Notes: generated from the letters alone by a model not told the origin. 7,398 nt of DNA from Pseudomonadota bacterium (GCA_021797365.1 JAJZZU010000120.1:1-7398); one strand, 5' to 3'. Shown: positions 1-6,871, counted from the stretch's first letter. Program-made: numbers and translations.

Positions 1-474
1 AACGTCCTCGACGTCCTGATGTACCTATTCGAAAACTATATGGACGAGGGGCCCGATTTCCAACCCGACCAGGAGTCTCTGGCCGATGAGCTGGCGCAGG
101 CCGGGTTTCCCAAGGCTGAGATCGTCAAGGCCTTTGCATGGCTCGAAGGGCTCGCGGCCCTGAGGAGCAGCGAGGCCTCCTCGCCCGCCAATGCCTCCCT
201 GAAGTCCCTGCGTGTGTATTCCGAGGACGAGCACAAGAAGATGGACACGGCCGCGCGCGGCTTCCTGCTGTTTCTGGAGCAGGGCGGGGTTCTTGATGCG
301 GCCGCGCGCGAGCTCGTCATCGATCGCGTGATGGCGCTCGAGACGGATGAGATGGACCTGGAGCAGATGAAATGGATCATTCTGATGGTGCTCTTCAATC
401 AGCCGGGTCAGGAACAGGCTTATGCCTGGATGGAGGACTTGGTGTTTAACGAAACCCAGGGCGCCCTCAACTAG
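1..474 (+). CDS. smg: Smg family protein (DUF494), 5' end cut by window edge
   Basis: Smg is a small conserved proteobacterial protein of unknown biochemical function, usually encoded just before topA (often after dprA). The reading frame is open to base 1 and reads NVLDVLMYLFENYMDEG, which matches the family N-terminus (E. coli begins MFDVLMYLFE). The ATG at 19 is therefore an internal Met, and the true start lies only a few codons upstream of the window. About 157 residues are visible, close to the family length of roughly 155-160. Other recognisable family segments are the central RVYSEDE, the RGFLLFLEQ block and the C-terminal MKWIILMVLFNQPG followed by an acidic amphipathic end. There is no signal peptide or membrane segment, so it is probably cytosolic. 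It lies 91 nt before topA in the same direction, the usual arrangement. Identity is secure; function is not known. Confidence 0.93.
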   Translation, partial: NVLDVLMYLFENYMDEGPDFQPDQESLADELAQAGFPKAEIVKAFAWLEGLAALRSSEASSPANASLKSLRVYSEDEHKKMDTAARGFLLFLEQGGVLDAAARELVIDRVMALETDEMDLEQMKWIILMVLFNQPGQEQAYAWMEDLVFNETQGALN

Positions 475-476
475 AG

Positions 477-493
477 TTTCCTTCCCCAGGAAA
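477..493 (+). other. Small inverted repeat just after smg
   Basis: TTTCCT at 477-482 and AGGAAA at 488-493 form a 6-bp stem with a 5-nt TCCCC loop, starting 3 nt after the smg stop. No T-tract follows, so it is not a typical intrinsic terminator; it could be a weak 3' structure or chance. The rest of the 91-nt smg-topA gap shows no convincing -35/-10 pair. Confidence 0.25.
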
Positions 494-565
494 TCGCCGG
501 GTGGCGTTCGCACTTCCCAAGGCCCATAGTGCCCCAACTCGTGTACCGTTACTGCCTGAAGACGC

Positions 566-2860
566 ATGACTAAGAATCTCATCATTGTCGAGTCGCCCGC
601 CAAGGCCAAGACGATGGGCAAATATCTGGGCAAAGGCTTCACGGCCTTGGCCTCGTACGGCCATGTGCGCGACCTCATACCGAAAAAGGGCGCCGTCGAC
701 ACGGATCATGACTTCAGCATGAAGTACGAGGTCATCGAGAAGAATCGCAAGCACATTGACGTCATCATCAAGGCCATGAAAAAGGCCGATGTCCTCTATC
801 TCGCCACCGACCCGGACCGCGAAGGCGAGGCCATATCCTGGCATCTCTATGAAATCCTGAAAGACGAGGGCCTGCTGGGGGACAAGCCGGTGCATCGTGT
901 GGTGTTCCACGAGATCACGAAGGGCGCCATCCAAAAGGCGGTCGCCGAGCCGCGTGCGCTTTCCGAGAATCTCGTCAACGCCCAGCAGGCGCGCCGCGCC
1001 CTCGATTATCTGGTCGGCTTCAACCTCTCGCCCCTGCTCTGGAAGAAGGTGCGCCGCGGGTTGTCGGCAGGTCGCGTCCAGAGCCCGGCCTTGCGCCTGA
1101 TCGTGGAGCGCGAGGAGGAGATCGAGCGCTTCGTGGAGCGCGAGTATTGGACCATTGACTCGGAGATGGAGGCCTCAGGGCAGGCCTTCCGGGCCCGGCT
1201 CATGATGCTTTCCGGGGAGCGCCTCGACCAGTTCGCGGTGACCGACGCCACACGTGCCGCCGAGGTCGAGGCGCGTCTCAAGGACGGCGCGCGCGACGGG
1301 CACTACCGCGTGCGCGCCGTGGAGCGCAAGCAGCGTCGGCGCAATCCAGCCCCACCCTTCACGACCTCTACGCTCCAGCAGGAGGCCGCGCGTAAGCTGT
1401 ATTTCACGGCCCAGCGCACCATGCGCACCGCGCAACAGCTCTACGAAGGCGTGGCGATCGAAGGCGAGACCGTGGGCCTGATAACGTATATGCGCACGGA
1501 TTCCGTGACCCTGGCGCAGGATGCGCTGACCGAGATCCGCGGCGTGATCGCCGAGCGCTTCGGGGCCGACAAGCTGCCGTCTGCCCCCCATGTCTACAAG
1601 ACACGATCCAAGAACGCCCAGGAGGCCCATGAGGCCATAAGGCCGACCTCGGTGGGTCGTGCGCCGGAGGACCTGCGCCCCTTCCTGACCCCCGAGCAAC
1701 TGAAGCTCTACGATCTCATCTGGCGCCGCACCATGGCCTGCCAGATGATCCCCGCGGTCCTCGATACCATGGCCGTGGACCTCGAGGCCGGCCCCGGCGA
1801 TATCTCGCGCGCGACCGGTTCGGTGGTGCTCGTGCCGGGCTTCATGACGGTCTATCAGGAAGATGCCGACGACAAGAAGGGGGAGGAGGACGAGTCGGAC
1901 CGGTTGCTCCCAGACATGCGCGAAGGCGAGCGCATCGCCTTAAAGGAGATCCATAAGGAACAGCATTTCACCGAGCCGCCGCCGCGCTATTCGGAGGCGA
2001 GCCTGGTGAAGACCCTGGAGGCCTTCGGGATCGGCCGCCCCTCCACCTATGCGACCATCATCCAGACCTTGCAGCAACGCGAGTACGTGGTACTGGACAA
2101 GCGTCGCTTCAAGCCCACCGACGTCGGGCGGGTGGTGAATAAATTCCTCGCCCAGCACTTCGAGCGCTATGTCGATTACGATTTCACGGCGCGGCTCGAA
2201 GACGACCTGGATGCAGTCTCGCGCGGCGAGAAGGAGTGGGTCCCCTTGTTGCGCAACTTCTGGTCGGAGTTTCATCGCCAGGTGAGCGACAAGGAGGACG
2301 CAGAGCGCCCAGGCGTGGAGGTCCTTGCCGAGACCTGCCCGCAATGCCATAAGCCGCTGTCCAAGCGCCTTGGGCGTAACGGCTATTTCATCGGCTGCAC
2401 CGGTTACCCCGAGTGCGATTACACGCGCAACCTGGGCGAGGAGGCCGAGGCGCCGGCGGCCGAGGTGATTCCGGACCGCGTCTGCCCGTTGTGCGCAAGC
2501 CCGCTCGTGATCAAGCGTGGCCGCTATGGGCGCTTCATAGGTTGCAGCAATTATCCGAGTTGCCGTCACATGGAGCCCCTGGAGAAGCCCAGCGACACCG
2601 GGGTGACCTGTCCCGAGTGCCGCCAGGGTACGCTCCTGAAGCGCAAATCCCGATACGGCAAGATCTTCTATTCGTGCTCGCGTTATCCGGATTGCAAGTA
2701 CGCGGTCTGGAATCCCCCGCTCGCCGAGCCCTGCCCGCAGTGCGGGCACCCGATCCTGACGATAAAGACCACCAAGCGGCGAGGCACCGAGAAGGTGTGC
2801 CCGCAGAAGGAGTGCGGCTACAGCATCCCCTGTCCGGAGTGCGCCGAGGGCGGTCCCTGA
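566..2860 (+). CDS. topA: DNA topoisomerase I (type IA), TopA
   Basis: Cytosolic type IA topoisomerase that relaxes negative supercoils by cutting and passing one strand through a 5'-phosphotyrosine intermediate. The 764-residue product begins MTKNLIIVESPAKAKTMGKY, the family N-terminus, which fixes the ATG despite only a weak GAAG ribosome-binding site. The TOPRIM domain (about 1-120) has Glu9 and the acidic TDPDREGEA motif (Asp82, Asp84, Glu86) that holds Mg2+. The RRGLSAGRVQSPALR segment (163-177) and GLITYMRTDS, with catalytic Tyr308, are intact. The core continues to about 580 with EAFGIGRPSTYA (485-496). The tail carries three topoisomerase zinc fingers (Cys591/594/611/617, 640/643/660/666, 682/685/704/710), a fourth ribbon (Cys723/726/745/750) and one more CPEC pair (756/759). 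It is about 100 residues shorter than E. coli TopA (865), a common size difference. All catalytic residues are present, so the enzyme should be active. Confidence 0.98.
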   Translation: MTKNLIIVESPAKAKTMGKYLGKGFTALASYGHVRDLIPKKGAVDTDHDFSMKYEVIEKNRKHIDVIIKAMKKADVLYLATDPDREGEAISWHLYEILKDEGLLGDKPVHRVVFHEITKGAIQKAVAEPRALSENLVNAQQARRALDYLVGFNLSPLLWKKVRRGLSAGRVQSPALRLIVEREEEIERFVEREYWTIDSEMEASGQAFRARLMMLSGERLDQFAVTDATRAAEVEARLKDGARDGHYRVRAVERKQRRRNPAPPFTTSTLQQEAARKLYFTAQRTMRTAQQLYEGVAIEGETVGLITYMRTDSVTLAQDALTEIRGVIAERFGADKLPSAPHVYKTRSKNAQEAHEAIRPTSVGRAPEDLRPFLTPEQLKLYDLIWRRTMACQMIPAVLDTMAVDLEAGPGDISRATGSVVLVPGFMTVYQEDADDKKGEEDESDRLLPDMREGERIALKEIHKEQHFTEPPPRYSEASLVKTLEAFGIGRPSTYATIIQTLQQREYVVLDKRRFKPTDVGRVVNKFLAQHFERYVDYDFTARLEDDLDAVSRGEKEWVPLLRNFWSEFHRQVSDKEDAERPGVEVLAETCPQCHKPLSKRLGRNGYFIGCTGYPECDYTRNLGEEAEAPAAEVIPDRVCPLCASPLVIKRGRYGRFIGCSNYPSCRHMEPLEKPSDTGVTCPECRQGTLLKRKSRYGKIFYSCSRYPDCKYAVWNPPLAEPCPQCGHPILTIKTTKRRGTEKVCPQKECGYSIPCPECAEGGP

Positions 2861-2878
2861 CCGGGCATCGGGGATCGG

Positions 2879-2910
2879 GAATAAGGGCCGCCCGCGGGAC
2901 GTCCTTATTC
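2879..2910 (+). other. Hairpin in the topA-dsbD intergenic gap
   Basis: Bases 2879-2888 pair with 2901-2910 in a 10-bp stem (GAATAAGG with CCTTATTC, then one G-T and one C-G pair). The 12-nt loop contains the self-complementary CCCGCGGG at 2891-2898. The stem starts 18 nt after the topA stop and ends 24 nt before the dsbD ATG. No T-run follows, so it is not a standard intrinsic terminator. It could stabilise or process the mRNA, attenuate, or be neutral. Confidence 0.4.
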
Positions 2911-2922
2911 GCGGGTGGTGCT

Positions 2923-2930
2923 AGGCGGGG
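2923..2930 (+). promoter_or_regulatory. Ribosome-binding site supporting the dsbD start
   Basis: AGGCGGGG ends 4 nt before the ATG at 2935 (the AGG part is 9 nt away). The same frame stays open for 174 codons further upstream, inside topA, with no secretory signal there. This site, together with the signal peptide that follows the ATG, decides the start. Confidence 0.5.
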
Positions 2931-2934
2931 TTCG

Positions 2935-4728
2935 ATGGATAGGCGCGCGGTGCTTGCGGTAGTCGTGGCGGTCCTGTGTCTGGGGGCCATGCCGATCCCG
3001 GCGGCGGCCCGCCCGTTGGCGCCGAATCAGGCCTTCCGGTTCCACGCCGCCATCGTGCACGGCGCGCTGAAGGTGCGCTGGACTGCTGCCCCCGGTTACC
3101 ACATCTACCGCAGTCGCGTGCATCTCGCGGTGGCGCCGCGCAGCGTGCGTCTGGCCCCGTTCCATCTCCCCAAGGGCCGATGGGTCAACGACCCGGCCTT
3201 CGGCCATCAGCAGGTCTATGAGGGCCGGACAGTACTGACCATCCCATTCGTGCAGGCGCCGGGGGGACGCATGGTGCGGGTCACGTCGCGCTATCAGGGC
3301 TGCGCGAATGCCGGGATTTGTTATCCGCCGCTCGCCAAGACTGTGGTCCTCAAGATCCCTGCCGCCGGCATCGGCCCGCGATCGTCTCCGCCTGCGGCGT
3401 TGACCCCGGTGTCGTCGGTCGCCGCTTCGCCCCCCAGAATCACGCCACCCTGGGGCACCCTGGTCTTGTTTCTGGCCGCCGGGCTCGGGCTTGCGTTCAC
3501 CCCCTGCGTCTTTCCCATGATCCCGATCCTGTCGGCGACCATCGTCGGTCAGTGCCGGGGGCGCGCGCGCCCCCTAACCCTGTCCCTTGCCTATGTGGTG
3601 GGCATGGCTGCGACCTATACCACAGCCGGCATCATCGCCGCGCTCACCGGGCACTATGTCCAGGCGGCCTTCCAGAACCCCTGGGTGCTGTCGGCCTTCA
3701 GCGCCCTGTTCGTGGTCCTGGCGCTGTGCATGTTCGGGCTCTATGACCTGCAGATGCCGCGTGCAGTCCAGGAGCGCCTGGGCCGTTACGGCCAAGGCGG
3801 CCAGGTGCTCGGCACCCTGGTGCTGGGGGTATTCTCGGCCTTGATCGTGGGCCCGTGTGTGGCCGCGCCCCTGGCCGGGGCGCTTTTGCTCATCTCGCGC
3901 ACCGGGGATGTGGTCTTTGGCGGCCTTGCGCTCCTCGCCTTGAGCATCGGCATGGGCCTGCCGCTGCTTGCCATAGGGACCTCCGCCGGCCATTTCCTGC
4001 CCAAGGCTGGCCCGTGGCTCGACAAGATCCGCGCCGTCTTTGGGCTACTCATGATCGCGGTGGCGATCTGGCTCGAAGGCCGCATCCTGCCCGGCCCTGT
4101 GACGCTCGGGCTATGGGCGTTGTTGGCCATCGTCGGCAGCGTGGCGCTTGGGGCCCTGGAGCCCCTGAAGTCCGGTTCCCCCGGCGCGGCCAGCCTTATG
4201 AAGGGCCTGGGGGTGGCGATTCTCGGCTACGGCCTGGTGCTCGGTGTGGGGGCCCTGTCGGGGGCCAGCGATCCGCTCGCCCCGCTTGCGCGCCTGTCTA
4301 CGAGCGGCCCGCGTCCTGTCGCGGGCCCGCGCCTCACGTTCCGCACGATCCATGGCGTACGCGGCCTGAAGGCAGTCCTCGCCGGCGCCCATGGGCGCCC
4401 CGTACTGGTGGATTTCTGGGCCTCATGGTGCGTGCAATGCCGGCGCATGGACGACAACACCTTTCACGACCCGCGCGTCGTGACGGCCTTGCGTTCGCTG
4501 GTCCTGGTGCGCGCCGACGTGAGCCAAGATAATGGCCGGGCCCGGCGCCTGCTGGCCCATGTGCAGGCCTTTGGGCCGCCCACCCTCGTCTACTTCAATC
4601 GTCACGGGGCGCGGGTCGGGGAATGGCCGGGTTATGAGGGGCCGCACACCCTTCTGGCCCATATCACGCGGCCGGACTCGGCGCACGCGGGCCTATCGCA
4701 CCGACTATCGGCCGATATCGTCAATTGA
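2935..4728 (+). CDS. dsbD: Thiol:disulfide interchange protein DsbD
   Basis: Inner-membrane reductase that passes electrons from cytoplasmic thioredoxin to periplasmic thiol proteins (DsbC, DsbG, CcmG types). The 597-residue product (E. coli 565) has the full three-part layout. A signal peptide (about 1-25, cut near IPAAA) leads into the periplasmic N-terminal domain, with the Cys123/Cys129 pair in YQGCANAGICYPP. Next comes a membrane domain of about eight helices (174-441), with Cys191 in FTPCVFPMIP and Cys308 in VGPCVAAPL. The C-terminal periplasmic thioredoxin domain (about 465-580) carries WCVQC (Cys499/Cys502) and a GPPT segment at the expected cis-Pro position. All six electron-relay cysteines are present. 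I placed the start at the ATG at 2935, where the signal peptide begins and an RBS precedes it. The gene sits 74 nt after topA and 45 nt before a DsbG-like gene, a likely electron acceptor. Confidence 0.96.
   Translation: MDRRAVLAVVVAVLCLGAMPIPAAARPLAPNQAFRFHAAIVHGALKVRWTAAPGYHIYRSRVHLAVAPRSVRLAPFHLPKGRWVNDPAFGHQQVYEGRTVLTIPFVQAPGGRMVRVTSRYQGCANAGICYPPLAKTVVLKIPAAGIGPRSSPPAALTPVSSVAASPPRITPPWGTLVLFLAAGLGLAFTPCVFPMIPILSATIVGQCRGRARPLTLSLAYVVGMAATYTTAGIIAALTGHYVQAAFQNPWVLSAFSALFVVLALCMFGLYDLQMPRAVQERLGRYGQGGQVLGTLVLGVFSALIVGPCVAAPLAGALLLISRTGDVVFGGLALLALSIGMGLPLLAIGTSAGHFLPKAGPWLDKIRAVFGLLMIAVAIWLEGRILPGPVTLGLWALLAIVGSVALGALEPLKSGSPGAASLMKGLGVAILGYGLVLGVGALSGASDPLAPLARLSTSGPRPVAGPRLTFRTIHGVRGLKAVLAGAHGRPVLVDFWASWCVQCRRMDDNTFHDPRVVTALRSLVLVRADVSQDNGRARRLLAHVQAFGPPTLVYFNRHGARVGEWPGYEGPHTLLAHITRPDSAHAGLSHRLSADIVN
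3557..3574. repeat. 18-bp perfect GC-only palindrome inside dsbD
   Basis: The sequence GGGGGCGCGCGCGCCCCC is an uninterrupted perfect palindrome built around an alternating GC tract. It codes for the basic loop (RGRARP, residues 208-213) between the first two membrane helices of DsbD. It could form a cruciform or left-handed DNA under negative supercoiling. It may also be only a by-product of Arg/Gly/Ala/Pro codons in high-GC DNA. Confidence 0.6.
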
Positions 4729-4763
4729 GGCATGGCGGCCGTCGCGTCGCGGCGTCCGCCAGA

Positions 4764-4772
4764 GGGGGAAGG
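4764..4772 (+). promoter_or_regulatory. Strong Shine-Dalgarno deciding the start of the DsbG-like gene
   Basis: GGGGGAAGG (with AGA just before it) lies immediately upstream of the ATG at 4774, with the AGAGGGGG part 5 nt away. The alternative in-frame ATG at 4732 has only a GAGG one base away, which is too close to work well. It would also put an Arg- and Pro-rich stretch before the signal peptide. Confidence 0.65.
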
Positions 4773-4773
4773 C

Positions 4774-5352
4774 ATGGTATTACCGCGATGGCTGAAGATC
4801 GGGCTCGTGCTGGGCGCTTTCAGCGCCCCTGTGTGGGCGCATCGCCCGGTATCCGCCGCGAAGCAGGCCCACCGCCTGGTCCTGTATCGGGCCCTGAGGG
4901 ATGCGGCTGGCATCACCGAGGGCCATGGCCGGCGTGTGGTCTACGACCTTTTCGATCCCAACTGCCCCTACTGCCACATCCTCTACGAGCATCTGCAGGG
5001 CCTGATCAAGCCCTATCACCTCACCGTCCATGAGATCCCGGTCGCCTATCTCACGCCGTCTAGCGAAGGTAAGGCCGCGGCCCTCCTTGAGGCGCCCGAC
5101 AGGCGCGCGGCCCTGCGCGCGGCGCAGTCCCACTACTCCTGGAAGACCGGCAGCTCCATCGCCCCGCGACGGCCATCGGCGGCGGTGCGCAAGGAGCTCG
5201 CCTACAACCTGAAGCTCGATACGCGCATCGTGGGCTTTCCGCTGGTGCCGATCCTCGTCTACCAAAAGACCGACGGCACCATCCGCATCGTCAATTCCGG
5301 GGCGCCCCCGGTATGGGCCTTGAAACAGATGTTGGCGGGCATCAAGCAGTAG
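4774..5352 (+). CDS. Short DsbG/DsbC-like periplasmic thiol:disulfide protein
   Basis: Exported thioredoxin-fold protein of the DsbC/DsbG group, 192 residues from the ATG at 4774. A signal peptide (1-22, basic WLK then a hydrophobic core, cut after PVWA) is followed by about 40 residues and then YDLFDPNCPYCHI, with active-site Cys64 and Cys67. The pattern after it (HEIPVAYLTPSSEGKAAALL, then a helical stretch) resembles E. coli DsbG. The C-terminal LVPILVY segment (157-163) aligns with the DsbG VTPAIYY cis-Pro strand, so Pro159 is probably the cis-proline, here preceded by Val. DsbC and DsbG have about 100 mature residues before CxxC and dimerise through them. That domain is absent here, so a monomer is likely. 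It follows dsbD by 45 nt, suggesting DsbD reduces it. Whether it is an isomerase, a reductase or a dedicated partner cannot be told. Its last 11 nt overlap gpsA on the other strand. Confidence 0.85.
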   Translation: MVLPRWLKIGLVLGAFSAPVWAHRPVSAAKQAHRLVLYRALRDAAGITEGHGRRVVYDLFDPNCPYCHILYEHLQGLIKPYHLTVHEIPVAYLTPSSEGKAAALLEAPDRRAALRAAQSHYSWKTGSSIAPRRPSAAVRKELAYNLKLDTRIVGFPLVPILVYQKTDGTIRIVNSGAPPVWALKQMLAGIKQ

Positions 5353-6394
5353 CGGGGTCGGCCTCGGTCCTGGGGTCGCGGTTCAAGAGCGCCGTGACCG
5401 CCGCCTGCGGGCTGCGTCCGGCGAACAGCACCTGACAGACCTGTTCTGTGATCGGCATGTCGACGCGGTGTTCGCGGGCCAGGGCGTAGACCTCGCGGGC
5501 GCTGGCAACGCCCTCCGCGGCCTGTCCGAGCTCGCCCAATATATCGCCCAGGGAGCGCCCGCCGGCGAGTGCCAGACCCACGCGGCGATTGCGCGACAGG
5601 TCATCGGTGCAGGTCAGGACGAGATCACCGACCCCGGAAAGGCCGATGAGGGTCTCGGCGCGCCCGCCAACCGCCGCCCCGAGCCGCAAAAGCTCGGCGA
5701 GCCCGCGGGTGATGAGCGCGGCGCGGGCGTTGGCCCCGAATCCCAGGCCGTCACTGATGCCGGCCGCGATCGCCAGCACGTTCTTCACCGCCCCGCCGAT
5801 CTCGGCGCCTATGACATCGTCGCTCGTGTAGACGCGCAGGCGCTCGCTCCGGACCCACGAGGCCACGGTCTCGGCGACCACCGGATCCTGCGAGGCGATG
5901 GTCATTGCCGCCGGTAGCCCGGCCGCGATTTCGCGCGCGAACGTGGGACCGGTCAGCAGCGCGGCCGGCCGCCCCGGGCGCGCCTCGCTGTGAATCTCTG
6001 ACAGGCGTTTGTGGGTTCCCGACTCCAGGCCCTTGGTGGCCCACGCCACGGTGGTGGCCTCGTCGCATAGCGGTGTTATTACGCGCAGGAGGGTTCGGAA
6101 GCCGCCGCTCGGGACCGCCAGCATGAGGCCGGCGGCGGTCCGGCACACCCGTTCCAGGTCGTTCTCGATCTCTAGATTGTCCGGGAAGCGAATACCCGGC
6201 AAGGCCGCGGTGTGGGCACGTTCGTGGGCGAGACGCGCCATGCGCGCCTCATCCGAACCCCACAGCACCACGCGCCGTCCCGAGCGCGCCATGGTGATGG
6301 CGAGGGCCGTTCCCCAGGCCCCCGCGCCCAGGACCCCTAGTGTCGCGTGCGCCCCATCCTCAATGGGCGCTGTGCCCATCTTGAATGTCGCCAT
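5342..6394 (-). CDS. gpsA: Glycerol-3-phosphate dehydrogenase [NAD(P)+], GpsA
   Basis: Cytosolic enzyme that reduces dihydroxyacetone phosphate to sn-glycerol 3-phosphate with NAD(P)H, giving the backbone for phospholipids. The product is up to 350 residues (E. coli 339). The Rossmann motif GVLGAGAWGTALA (GAGAWG 23-28) opens the N-terminal domain. Further family blocks are AVPSGGFR (93-100), WATKGLE (118-124, Lys121), LTGPTFAREIA (148-157), EIGGAVKNVLAIAAG with the catalytic Lys204, and GLSGVGDLVLTCTDDLSRNRR (251-271). The start is uncertain. The ATG at 6394 has AGAAG and AGG just upstream and overlaps secB by 35 nt, whereas the ATG at 6379 (residue Met6) has no clear RBS. Being last in the rhodanese-grxC-secB-gpsA order, it is probably translated by coupling to secB. 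The C-terminal tail (TEADPATA) is unremarkable. Its 3' end overlaps the DsbG-like gene by 11 nt. Confidence 0.97.
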   Translation of the reverse strand: MATFKMGTAPIEDGAHATLGVLGAGAWGTALAITMARSGRRVVLWGSDEARMARLAHERAHTAALPGIRFPDNLEIENDLERVCRTAAGLMLAVPSGGFRTLLRVITPLCDEATTVAWATKGLESGTHKRLSEIHSEARPGRPAALLTGPTFAREIAAGLPAAMTIASQDPVVAETVASWVRSERLRVYTSDDVIGAEIGGAVKNVLAIAAGISDGLGFGANARAALITRGLAELLRLGAAVGGRAETLIGLSGVGDLVLTCTDDLSRNRRVGLALAGGRSLGDILGELGQAAEGVASAREVYALAREHRVDMPITEQVCQVLFAGRSPQAAVTALLNRDPRTEADPATA

Positions 6395-6827
6395 CCTGCT
6401 TCTGTTGGTACAGCATCTCGAAGTTCACGGGATTGATGAGCAACTGCGGGAACCCGCCCTTGGAGACGAGATCGTTCACCACCTCGCGAGCAAACGGCAG
6501 CAGGATATTGGGGCAGGCGATCTCCAGGACCTTCTCGAGCTCGCTGTCGGGCACGCCGGTGATGCGAAACACCCCCGCCTGCTTGGTTTCTGTGAGAAAG
6601 GCCGTCCGTTTGTCCATGCGCGCGGTCACGGTCACCGCCAGCACCACCTCGTGCAGCCCTTCGGCCGGATTGACCGGGCTGTGCTCGATGCCGAGTTGCA
6701 TGTCGACCTCCATGGCCGCCTTTTCCAGAAACACGGCGGGGACGTGCGGCGCCTCGAAGGAGATATCCTTTACGTAGATCTTTTCCAGGCTAAAAACGAT
6801 TTCCGGGTCCGTGTTTTGATCCGCCAC
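6360..6827 (-). CDS. secB: Protein-export chaperone SecB
   Basis: Cytosolic tetrameric chaperone that keeps preproteins unfolded and delivers them to SecA for Sec translocation. The 155-residue product matches the family in length (E. coli 155). Typical blocks are FSLEKIYVKDISFEAPHVP (12-30), the acidic and hydrophobic beta strands through VTVTARM, and the C-terminal ACPNILLPFAREVVNDLVSKGG and LLINPVNFEMLYQQ segment. The tail after this is short and polar (KQDGDIQDGHSAH), as in other SecB proteins, whose C-terminal tail contacts SecA. The start codon is GTG at 6827, supported by an AAGGAG site 5 nt upstream. The gene follows grxC by 44 nt and its end overlaps the gpsA start, the arrangement seen in many beta- and gammaproteobacteria. 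Confidence 0.97.
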   Translation of the reverse strand: MADQNTDPEIVFSLEKIYVKDISFEAPHVPAVFLEKAAMEVDMQLGIEHSPVNPAEGLHEVVLAVTVTARMDKRTAFLTETKQAGVFRITGVPDSELEKVLEIACPNILLPFAREVVNDLVSKGGFPQLLINPVNFEMLYQQKQDGDIQDGHSAH

Positions 6828-6832
6828 GAGGG

Positions 6833-6838
6833 CTCCTT
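6833..6838 (-). promoter_or_regulatory. Shine-Dalgarno for the secB GTG start
   Basis: On the - strand AAGGAG stands 5 nt before the GTG codon at 6827-6825. It is the clearest ribosome-binding site in this gene group and supports the non-ATG start. The surrounding 44-nt grxC-secB gap shows no terminator. Confidence 0.75.
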
Positions 6839-6871
6839 ACAGGATAGTTGAGGGTTGTCGTTTACCGGCGG

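Noticed and set aside
19..21. ATG at 19 as the smg start
   Set aside because: The upstream codons read NVLDVL, which belong to the conserved N-terminus of the family, so the gene begins before the window.
475..565. Possible topA promoter in the smg-topA gap
   Set aside because: No -35 and -10 pair with acceptable sequence and spacing could be made out; CATAGT near 523-528 is isolated.
1940..2749. Long antisense open frame (269 codons) opposite topA
   Set aside because: It lies wholly inside topA on the other strand, has low-complexity Arg/Leu/Ala composition and no recognisable domain. Such frames are usual in high-GC genes.
2413..2934. Open frame that would extend dsbD 174 codons upstream into topA
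   Set aside because: It overlaps the conserved TopA zinc-finger region, has unnatural Arg-rich composition, and a clear signal peptide and RBS begin at 2935. It is a side effect of high GC.
4732..4773. Upstream in-frame ATG for the DsbG-like gene
   Set aside because: It adds an Arg/Pro-rich stretch before a good signal peptide and has an RBS only one base away. The ATG at 4774 has a strong, well-spaced site.
5095..5130. Repeated GCGCGCGGC-type bases in the DsbG-like gene
   Set aside because: Short imperfect repeats explained by Arg-Ala-Ala-Leu codons in GC-rich DNA.
6009..6851. Long + strand open frame (280 codons) opposite gpsA and secB
   Set aside because: Both strands cannot be explained at once; gpsA and secB match their families along their full length, and this frame has no recognisable motif.
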